6,178 nucleotides of DNA, taken from NCBI GenBank assembly GCA_028709565.1, contig JAQVWU010000190.1, positions 1 to 6,178 on the forward strand, written 5' to 3'. The first letter of the stretch is position 1. Each line of letters begins with the position of its first letter. Of this stretch, positions 1 through 5,513 are shown piece after piece. Origin of the DNA: Eubacteriales bacterium (GTDB lineage: Bacteria; Bacillota; Clostridia; Oscillospirales; CAG-272). The notes beneath the pieces were generated by a model, which made no database searches, was not told the DNA's origin, and saw only the letters and a program-made list of their open reading frames with translations. The translations under genes and the position numbers were made by a program.

Positions 1-488
1 CGGAATTTGAACATGTATATCCCGCGAATTATAATGCCGCGGGACAGCTGACCGTCGCGTGCGGCGTAGAAGAATATGACGATTTTGTCCGGATGATTGG
101 CGAAAGCGGGGGCAGAACGGTAAAACTTGCGGTCAGCGGGGCGTTTCACAGCCCCTATATGACGGAGGCGTCGGCGCTTTTTGAGGCAGATGTTGAGAAA
201 ATCAACATATCCGCGCCGTGTATACCGCTTTATTCCAATGTAACCGCCCGGCCTTATAATGATGACGCGGCATCTCTTTTGTCAAAACAGATTATAAGCC
301 CGGTAAAATGGGAAGAAACCATATTAAATATGATAGCTGACGGCGCCGATACATTTATTGAAGCGGGAGCCGGCAAGGTACTCAGCGGATTGATAAAACG
401 TATTTCACCTGATGTTAAAGTATATAATACCGACAATTTCGGGGATATACGGAATACGGTTATTAACCTGAAAGGGCATCATAAATGA
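1..488 (+). CDS. fabD: Malonyl-CoA:ACP transacylase, C-terminal part (5' end outside window)
   Basis: This enzyme transfers malonate from malonyl-CoA to the phosphopantetheine arm of acyl carrier protein in the cytoplasm, supplying the extender unit for fatty acid synthesis. The reading frame is open from base 3 to the TGA at 486-488 and gives 161 residues, with no start at the left edge. That is roughly the second half of a protein that is usually about 310 residues. Visible motifs are the PANYN segment (fragment residues 8-12), the GAFHSPYM motif (46-53) holding the second catalytic residue His49 (equivalent to E. coli His201; codon 147-149), SPVKWEE (99-105) and GAGKVLSGL (122-130). The GHSLG motif with the nucleophilic serine lies upstream and cannot be checked. 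An internal ATG at base 93 opens a shorter reading frame, but the conserved PANYN segment before it shows that it is not the true start. The stop overlaps the fabG start by four bases, implying coupled translation. Confidence 0.96.
   Translation, partial: EFEHVYPANYNAAGQLTVACGVEEYDDFVRMIGESGGRTVKLAVSGAFHSPYMTEASALFEADVEKINISAPCIPLYSNVTARPYNDDAASLLSKQIISPVKWEETILNMIADGADTFIEAGAGKVLSGLIKRISPDVKVYNTDNFGDIRNTVINLKGHHK
471..476 (+). promoter_or_regulatory. Ribosome binding site for fabG
   Basis: AAAGGG lies 8 bases before the fabG ATG, inside the last codons of fabD. Together with the ATGA stop/start overlap it supports position 485 as the fabG start. Confidence 0.6.
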
Positions 489-1192
489 TTTTAAAAGATA
501 AAATCGCCGTTATAACCGGCGGAGCCAGAGGTATCGGCCGGGCTATTGCCGATAAGCTGGCACTAAACGGAGCCCAAATCGTTATACTTGATATGAATAA
601 ACCCGAGGAAACCGATTACTCATATTATAAGTGCAATGTTTCGGATTTTTCGGAATCGGAAACCGTAATAAAAAGTATTCTCGACCGATTCGGCAGAATT
701 GATATACTTGTCAACAATGCCGGTATAACACGGGATAAATTAACCCTTGCGATGACCGAGAGCGAATTTGACGCGGTCGTAAATGTCAATCTAAAGGGCA
801 CGTTCAATATGATACGCCATACCTACAGGCAGTTTATGAAAAACAAAAGGGGAAAGATCATTAATATCGCGTCGGTTGTATGCATGATGGGCAATGTCGG
901 TCAGGCAAATTACAGCGCCTCAAAGGCAGGGGTGATAGGACTGACGAAATCAGTAGCCAAAGAACTCGCGTCACGCGGTATAAACTGCAACGCGATAGCG
1001 CCCGGGTTTATCGGTACGTCAATGACCGGAGCGATGACCGAAGACGCCAAAAACGAGATTATGAAGTCGATACCCATGAAAAGGATAGGAACACCCGAGG
1101 ATGTCGCCGATCTGGCATTGTTTCTCGCGTCGGCATGTTCCGATTATATTACCGGTGAAATCATAAAGATTGACGGCGGGCTGTATATCTGA
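485..1192 (+). CDS. fabG: 3-oxoacyl-[acyl-carrier-protein] reductase
   Basis: A short-chain dehydrogenase/reductase of 235 residues that reduces 3-ketoacyl-ACP to 3-hydroxyacyl-ACP, the first reduction of each elongation round. Seen in the sequence: the nucleotide-binding TGGARGIG motif (residues 11-18), NNAG (77-80), Asn102, and the catalytic Ser130, Tyr143 and Lys147 in a NIASVV...ANYSASK context. The C-terminal YITGE/DGG region (221-232) is typical of FabG. The protein is slightly shorter than the usual 245 or so, mainly because the stretch between the second beta strand and the CNVSD strand is short. Asp36 ends the second beta strand (VILD), an acidic position often linked with NADH use, although Arg15 in the glycine motif is the residue NADPH-dependent FabG enzymes use. 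Cys133 replaces the usual Gly after SVV. The start overlaps the fabD stop (ATGA), and position among fab genes supports FabG over a general SDR. Confidence 0.95.
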   Translation: MILKDKIAVITGGARGIGRAIADKLALNGAQIVILDMNKPEETDYSYYKCNVSDFSESETVIKSILDRFGRIDILVNNAGITRDKLTLAMTESEFDAVVNVNLKGTFNMIRHTYRQFMKNKRGKIINIASVVCMMGNVGQANYSASKAGVIGLTKSVAKELASRGINCNAIAPGFIGTSMTGAMTEDAKNEIMKSIPMKRIGTPEDVADLALFLASACSDYITGEIIKIDGGLYI

Positions 1193-1197
1193 AGGAG
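1193..1197 (+). promoter_or_regulatory. Ribosome binding site for fabF
   Basis: AGGAG begins directly after the fabG TGA and ends 10 bases before the fabF ATG. A nearer ATG at 1198 is in another frame and abuts the site too closely, so 1208 is the start. Confidence 0.8.
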
Positions 1198-1207
1198 ATG
1201 AATAAAT

Positions 1208-2446
1208 ATGCGCAGAGTTGTAATAACCGGGATGGGTGTTGTATCACCGGTGGGAAACGATATCGCCACTTTTTTTGATAATCTGATACACGGCGTATCC
1301 GGTATCGGTTTGATAAACAGATTCGATACAGCCGATTTCAAGGTAAAAATCGCTGCGGAAGTTAAAGACTTCGATGTGTTGTCATGCTATGAAAGCAACA
1401 GCGAGGCCAAAAAATTCGACAGGTTTACCCATTATGCCATGGGAGCCGCAGCGCAGGCTATGGCGGACAGCGGCTTGTGTGAAGCGGCTATAAATCATAA
1501 ACGTCTGGGCGTATATGTCGGTTCGGGCATCGGGGGTATGGATTCATTTGTAAATGAAACATATAAATTGCGCGACCGCGGTCCTTCGCGGGTATCGCCC
1601 TTTTTCATTCCTATGATGATAAGCAATATGGCATCGGGTTCCATTGCCATACGATATAACGCCCGGGGACCGACACTGACGAGTGTCACCGCCTGCGCAA
1701 CATCGACTAACGCGATAGGCGAGGCATATCGGGCTATTAAGCATGATTATGCCGATATGATAATTGCGGGCGGAACGGAAAGCGCCGTACATCCGCTGGC
1801 TGTAGCGGGATTCATGAACAGCCGCGCGCTTTCCGAAGAACAGGATCCGGCAAAAGCGTCTATACCGTTAGACCTGAGAAGAAACGGCTTTGTTATAGGG
1901 GAGGGCGCCGGTATTCTAATTTTGGAGGAATATGAACATGCCGTAAACCGGGGTTCGGTCATCTACGCTGAGGTATGCGGGTATGGCAATACATGTGACG
2001 CGTTTCATATAACAGCCCCCGATCCCGACGCGACAGGTTCCTCTGAAGCAATAATACTTGCGAAAAATGAAGCCCGGATAACCGGGGATGAAAAAATATA
2101 TATCAACGCCCACGGAACAAGCACGCCGCTCAATGACAAAACAGAGACAACGGCTATGAAAAAAGCGTTTGGTGACAGCGCGTATAAACTGGCAGTGAGT
2201 TCGACTAAGTCTATGACAGGGCATATGCTGGGGGCAGCCGGAGCTGTAGAAGCGATAGCGTCGGTTATGGCGCTGAAAAACGGTATTATACCGCCTACAA
2301 TCGGTTACAGCGTTCCCGACCCCGAATGCGATCTTGATTATGTGCCCAATAAAGCGCGCAGGTCGGCAATCGAATACGCATTATCCACCTCACTCGGATT
2401 CGGCGGTCATAACGCGTGTGTTGCTTTTAAAAAAATCGAAAGGTAA
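1208..2446 (+). CDS. fabF: 3-oxoacyl-[acyl-carrier-protein] synthase II (condensing enzyme)
   Basis: This cytoplasmic condensing enzyme extends acyl-ACP by two carbons using malonyl-ACP, releasing CO2. The product has 412 residues, the usual family length, and starts with the typical RRVVITGMGVVSP N-terminus. The Cys-His-His catalytic triad is complete: Cys163 in TACATSTNAIG, His302 in NAHGTST and His339 in STKSMTGHMLGAAG, with the conserved Lys334 nearby. Other family marks are GSGIGG (105-110), AGGTES (187-192), NGFVIGEGAG (226-235), HITAPDPD (267-274) and the glycine-rich gating loop GFGGHN (397-402). The long single-cysteine active site and overall length separate it from FabH, and Ile108 in GSGIGG matches FabF. 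The gene follows fabG by 15 bases and precedes accB by 7. I see no missing key residue. Confidence 0.97.
   Translation: MRRVVITGMGVVSPVGNDIATFFDNLIHGVSGIGLINRFDTADFKVKIAAEVKDFDVLSCYESNSEAKKFDRFTHYAMGAAAQAMADSGLCEAAINHKRLGVYVGSGIGGMDSFVNETYKLRDRGPSRVSPFFIPMMISNMASGSIAIRYNARGPTLTSVTACATSTNAIGEAYRAIKHDYADMIIAGGTESAVHPLAVAGFMNSRALSEEQDPAKASIPLDLRRNGFVIGEGAGILILEEYEHAVNRGSVIYAEVCGYGNTCDAFHITAPDPDATGSSEAIILAKNEARITGDEKIYINAHGTSTPLNDKTETTAMKKAFGDSAYKLAVSSTKSMTGHMLGAAGAVEAIASVMALKNGIIPPTIGYSVPDPECDLDYVPNKARRSAIEYALSTSLGFGGHNACVAFKKIER
2439..2444 (+). promoter_or_regulatory. Ribosome binding site for accB
   Basis: AAAGGT overlaps the end of fabF (including the first base of its TAA) and ends 9 bases before the ATG at 2454. 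It favours this start over in-frame upstream ATGs lying inside fabF. Confidence 0.55.
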
Positions 2447-2453
2447 AGCACCT

Positions 2454-2876
2454 ATGGATATTGAACAAATAAAAGCACTAGCCGAAATTGTAAAAAACTA
2501 CGGAATAACATCGCTGACAATAACCGAAAACGATATAACCATATCAATGCAAAGGGAACATCCCGACGCCGGCTATGAACATGATGGGTATCGCAATTCT
2601 CCCGACAGCGCGCCTGTTGAAAATATATATAATTTCAGCGATGTAAATGAAATAAAAGCCCCCCTGGTCGGAGTCTTTTATATGGCAGCGGCGCCCGATG
2701 CCGAGCCTTATGTTGAAATCGGTAAAAAAATAAAAAAAGGCGACGTTCTGTGCATCATAGAAGCAATGAAGCTTATGAATGAGATTAACGCGGAACAGGA
2801 TTGTGAAATAGTCGATATATGCGTAAAAAACGGCGATATTGTGGAATATGGTCAAACACTATTTAAGGTGATATAA
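2454..2876 (+). CDS. accB: Biotin carboxyl carrier protein of acetyl-CoA carboxylase
   Basis: A 140-residue carrier whose biotin, attached by biotin ligase, shuttles carboxyl groups from biotin carboxylase (AccC) to the carboxyltransferase (AccAD). The N-terminal segment (residues 1-34, MDIEQIKALAEIVKNYGI...) is the usual AccB docking region. A linker of about 30 residues follows. The biotinyl/lipoyl domain runs from about 66 to 140, with the PDAEPYVE thumb (81-88) and the biotinylation motif EAMKLMNEI (103-111), Lys106 being the modified residue. The linker is Asp/Asn/Tyr/Glu-containing rather than the Ala/Pro-rich type of E. coli. The frame is open upstream to 2334, but those extra 40 residues overlap fabF and do not resemble AccB, so I start at 2454, where the family's usual N-terminus begins. 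Two runs of seven A encode KKIKK (91-95). Confidence 0.96.
   Translation: MDIEQIKALAEIVKNYGITSLTITENDITISMQREHPDAGYEHDGYRNSPDSAPVENIYNFSDVNEIKAPLVGVFYMAAAPDAEPYVEIGKKIKKGDVLCIIEAMKLMNEINAEQDCEIVDICVKNGDIVEYGQTLFKVI
2865..2870 (+). promoter_or_regulatory. Ribosome binding site for fabZ
   Basis: AAGGTG, continuing into AT, lies within the final codons of accB and ends 9 bases before the fabZ ATG at 2880. Its position implies that fabZ initiation is coupled to accB translation. Confidence 0.7.
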
Positions 2877-2879
2877 CTT

Positions 2880-3290
2880 ATGAACAGAGATGAAATTAAA
2901 AAAATAATACCGCACAGAGAACCGATGCTGCTTGTCGATGAGATAAATAAGGGTGAAGACGGAAAGGCATACGGTAAATATACCGTGACCGGAGATGAAT
3001 GGTTTCTGCAGGGTCATTTTCCGGGCAACCCGATAGTACCCGGCGTTATACAATGCGAAATGGCGGCTCAGACCTGCGCTGCCATGCTTTCGGGAAAAAT
3101 TGAAGACAAAACACCGTTATTTACAGGTATCAACAACGTGAAATTTAAAAAACCGGTCAGACCCGGCGATGTATTGGAATTTGAATGCGAAATAGATAAA
3201 GTTAAAAGCCCTTTTTACTTTGCCAAAGGAAAAGCCTTTACGGGCGGAGTGCTTTGCATGAGCGGTGAGTTTTCGTTTGCCATAATATAG
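2880..3290 (+). CDS. fabZ: 3-hydroxyacyl-[acyl-carrier-protein] dehydratase
   Basis: A 136-residue hot-dog fold dehydratase that removes water from 3-hydroxyacyl-ACP to give trans-2-enoyl-ACP. The N-terminus has the family signature IIPHREPMLLVDEI (9-22). The catalytic motif GHFPGNPIVPGV (45-56) holds His46. Glu60 in QCEMAAQ is the second catalytic residue, 14 positions on, the same spacing as His54/Glu68 in E. coli FabZ. VKFKKPVRPGD (87-97) is another conserved stretch. The Glu at position 60 and the short length fit FabZ and not FabA. Some Firmicutes have FabZ homologues that also isomerise the double bond (FabN), which cannot be told apart from these motifs alone, but FabZ is the usual enzyme between accB and accC. 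The gene begins 3 bases after accB and its TAG stop is part of the accC ribosome binding site. Confidence 0.95.
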   Translation: MNRDEIKKIIPHREPMLLVDEINKGEDGKAYGKYTVTGDEWFLQGHFPGNPIVPGVIQCEMAAQTCAAMLSGKIEDKTPLFTGINNVKFKKPVRPGDVLEFECEIDKVKSPFYFAKGKAFTGGVLCMSGEFSFAII

Positions 3291-3295
3291 GAGGT
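3289..3295 (+). promoter_or_regulatory. Strong ribosome binding site for accC, overlapping the fabZ stop
   Basis: AGGAGGT is a full match to the anti-Shine-Dalgarno core. Its first two bases are the last two of the fabZ TAG. It ends 5 bases before GTG at 3301, a rather short spacing, and it fixes that GTG as the accC start. Confidence 0.85.
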
Positions 3296-3300
3296 CGGCG

Positions 3301-4641
3301 GTGTTTTCAAAAATACTGATAGCAAACCGCAATGAAATAGCAGTCCGCATAATACGCGCGTGCAAAGAAATGGGTATTTATACGATTGCGATATATTCGG
3401 AAGCGGACAGGGAAGCGCTTCATGTCAGTCTGGCGGATGAAAGTTACCGTATAGGGCCGGCAAAGGTAAACGAAAGTTATTTGAACGTGAATGCAATACT
3501 GACAGTTGCTCAATGCAGCGGCGCTGAAGCAATCCATCCCGGATACGGTTTATTGTCCGAAAATACGGAATTCGCGGAGCGCTGTGAAGCGTGCAATATA
3601 AAGTTTATAGGTCCGCGCAGTGATGTGATCCGGCGTATGGGAAGCAAAGACGAAGCGCGCATGACCATGAAAAACAACAGCATACCGGTAATACCGGGCA
3701 GCGGTTGTATAACCGGCGCCGGCATGGCTGCCGCACAAGCCGATAAAATCGGTTATCCGGTTATGATTAAAGCCAGAGCGGGCGGCGGCGGGCGCGGTAT
3801 ACGCATAGCCCGCGACCGCAATGAAATCATTAAAATGTACGGCCCGGCGTCGGCTGAAGCCAAAAACGCTTTCGGCGACGGCGCGCTGTATCTCGAAAAA
3901 TATCTATCGCCGGTAAAGCATATAGAAATACAGATTATCTGTGATGATTACGGACACACCGTCTGTCTGGGAGACCGTGAATGCTCTGTACAACGAAAAA
4001 ACCAGAAGCTGATAGAAGAGTGCCCTGCATCGGTACTCAGCGACAGCACACGTAAAAACATGATGTCATCCGCTGTTTCGGCGGCGCAGGCGGTTGGATA
4101 TACAGGGGTAGGAACGGTTGAGTTTTTGCTTGACGGCGATGATAATTATTATTTTTTGGAAATGAATACAAGACTGCAGGTTGAGCACAGTGTTACCGAA
4201 ATGGCTACCGGTATTGATATAGTAAAATGGCAGATACGGACAGCCGCGGGATATGAACTGGGGTTTATACAGCAGGATATTTCATACCTCGGTCAGGCGA
4301 TAGAATGCCGCATAAACGCTGAAAATCCCCTGGACGATTTCCGTCCCAGCAGCGGAGAGATAACGCTGCTCCATGTACCGGGCGGACATAACGTGCGCTT
4401 CGATACGGCGATATATCAAAATTACCATGTCCCGCCTTTTTACGATTCATTAATAGGAAAATTGATTGTCTGCGCCAAAACACGGGAAGAAGCGATGCGT
4501 AAAATGCGCTGCGCGCTGTCGGAACTTGTCATTGAAGGCATAAATCATAACGGCGAATTGCAGTTGAATATTCTGTCTGACGATGACTTTATCAACGGTA
4601 CTTATACAACGGATTTTCTGGTCGGGAAAGGGTATATATAA
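3301..4641 (+). CDS. accC: Biotin carboxylase subunit of acetyl-CoA carboxylase
   Basis: An ATP-grasp enzyme of 446 residues that carboxylates the biotin of AccB using ATP and bicarbonate. It starts at GTG; the next residues, FSKILIANRNEIAVRIIRA, are the standard AccC N-terminus. Domains in order: N-terminal biotin carboxylase domain (1 to about 110), ATP-grasp domain (about 115-320) and C-terminal domain (about 330-440). Key residues by analogy with E. coli: Lys116 (GSKDEAR), Lys157 and the flexible glycine loop GGGGRG (161-166), Glu274, Glu287, Asn289, Arg291 and Glu295 in FLEMNTRLQVEHSVTE, and Arg337 in IECRINAENP. Asn234 (QRKNQK) stands where E. coli has a histidine near the nucleotide, a position that varies among Firmicutes. 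Length and the absence of a biotin domain separate it from pyruvate or propionyl-CoA carboxylases; the neighbouring accB and accDA confirm its role. Confidence 0.97.
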   Translation: MFSKILIANRNEIAVRIIRACKEMGIYTIAIYSEADREALHVSLADESYRIGPAKVNESYLNVNAILTVAQCSGAEAIHPGYGLLSENTEFAERCEACNIKFIGPRSDVIRRMGSKDEARMTMKNNSIPVIPGSGCITGAGMAAAQADKIGYPVMIKARAGGGGRGIRIARDRNEIIKMYGPASAEAKNAFGDGALYLEKYLSPVKHIEIQIICDDYGHTVCLGDRECSVQRKNQKLIEECPASVLSDSTRKNMMSSAVSAAQAVGYTGVGTVEFLLDGDDNYYFLEMNTRLQVEHSVTEMATGIDIVKWQIRTAAGYELGFIQQDISYLGQAIECRINAENPLDDFRPSSGEITLLHVPGGHNVRFDTAIYQNYHVPPFYDSLIGKLIVCAKTREEAMRKMRCALSELVIEGINHNGELQLNILSDDDFINGTYTTDFLVGKGYI

Positions 4642-4647
4642 ACAGAT

Positions 4648-5511
4648 ATGAATTTGAAAAAGCTATTTAAATCGCATAAAAACAAACTGGAGGGCACGAC
4701 TAAAAGCGAATCGGCGCTTAAAATTCCGGCAGAGCATTATATTTCGTGCACTAAATGTAAAAATGCGATTTTACGCAAAGAAATAAGGAATCTTTTATAT
4801 GTCTGCCCCGCGTGCAACCATCATCTGCGCATTACGGCGCGTCAGAGAATCAATATAACCGTCGATCAGGATTCTTTTATCGAACATGACGCGTCTTTAA
4901 TGCCGTCAAATAAAATCAATTTCCCCGAATACGATGAAAAGCTGACTATCGCCGCCGAAAAAAGCGGAGAGAACGAAGCGGTTATCTGCGGCAGATGCAG
5001 AATAGGCGGTTACAGCTGCGCGATATTTGTAATGGAATCGAATTTCATGATGGGTTCAATGGGAACGATTGTCGGTGAAAAGATTACACGGCTGTTCGAA
5101 TACTCCACCGAAAACCGCCTTCCGGTTTTGGGTATAACGGTTTCGGGAGGCGCGCGTATGCAGGAAGGAATGCTTTCGCTTATGCAAATGGCAAAGGTCA
5201 GCGGAGCTCTCAAACGGCACAGTGATGAAGGTAATTTGTATATTACACTGATTACAGACCCGACAAGCGGCGGAGTAACCGCAAGTTTTGCCATGCTCGC
5301 AGATATTATCATCTCCGAGCCGGATACCCTCATATGTTTTGCCGGACCGCGCGTTATCAAACAGACGATACGTGAGGATTTACCGGAAGGATTTCAAAGG
5401 GCTGAATTTATACTGGAAACGGGTTTTCTTGATGACATTGTCGAACGGAAGGATCAGATCGGATATCTGACTTCGATACTTAAAATCCATTCTAAAGGGG
5501 GTGCCGGGTAA
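4648..5511 (+). CDS. accD: Acetyl-CoA carboxylase carboxyltransferase, beta subunit
   Basis: With AccA this 287-residue protein forms the carboxyltransferase that moves the carboxyl group from carboxybiotin to acetyl-CoA, giving malonyl-CoA. The N-terminus has the zinc ribbon typical of AccD: Cys34, Cys37, Cys53 and Cys56 in a CxxC-x15-CxxC arrangement. The crotonase-like core follows, with MGSMGTIVGEKI (135-146), SGGARMQEG (166-174), TDPTSGGV (203-210) and FAGPRVI (231-237), all hallmarks of the acetyl-CoA-specific beta subunit. The ATG at 4648 gives the usual MNLKKLFK-type start, but no strong ribosome binding site is placed well: the nearest purine run, AAAGGG at 4627-4632, is 15 bases away. 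The gene is in the same frame as accC, separated by that gene's TAA and two codons, so it probably depends on coupled translation. Confidence 0.96.
   Translation: MNLKKLFKSHKNKLEGTTKSESALKIPAEHYISCTKCKNAILRKEIRNLLYVCPACNHHLRITARQRINITVDQDSFIEHDASLMPSNKINFPEYDEKLTIAAEKSGENEAVICGRCRIGGYSCAIFVMESNFMMGSMGTIVGEKITRLFEYSTENRLPVLGITVSGGARMQEGMLSLMQMAKVSGALKRHSDEGNLYITLITDPTSGGVTASFAMLADIIISEPDTLICFAGPRVIKQTIREDLPEGFQRAEFILETGFLDDIVERKDQIGYLTSILKIHSKGGAG
5494..5502 (+). promoter_or_regulatory. Ribosome binding site for accA
   Basis: AAAGGGGGT lies within the last codons of accD and ends 11 bases before the accA ATG at 5514. The accD TAA and the accA ATG are 2 bases apart. Confidence 0.6.
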
Positions 5512-5513
5512 AG

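Noticed and set aside
880..1158. A 92-residue + strand open frame inside fabG
   Set aside because: It is an out-of-frame shadow of a clearly conserved gene; its Arg/Asp-rich, low-complexity translation looks like a frame artefact and matches nothing I recognise.
1193..1207. Possible internal promoter or regulator site in the largest gap (fabG-fabF)
   Set aside because: Fifteen bases are filled by the ribosome binding site and its spacer, leaving no room for promoter elements, and I saw no convincing operator.
1916..2224. A 102-residue - strand open frame opposite fabF, and a similar one opposite accB (2544-2855)
   Set aside because: Both mirror conserved coding regions on the other strand and have no independent sign of coding.
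2334..2453. A 40-residue N-terminal extension of accB from an upstream in-frame ATG
   Set aside because: It lies wholly in the end of fabF and the short gap after it, shows no AccB similarity, and the family's usual N-terminus starts at 2454 with a ribosome binding site before it.
3713..3722. Ten-base palindrome CCGGCGCCGG in accC
   Set aside because: It is within coding sequence for Thr-Gly-Ala-Gly and is readily explained by Gly/Ala codons; too short and isolated to call an operator.
5010..5360. A 116-residue - strand open frame opposite accD
   Set aside because: It lies antisense to the most conserved part of accD, I saw no supporting start signal, and the translation shows no recognisable domain.
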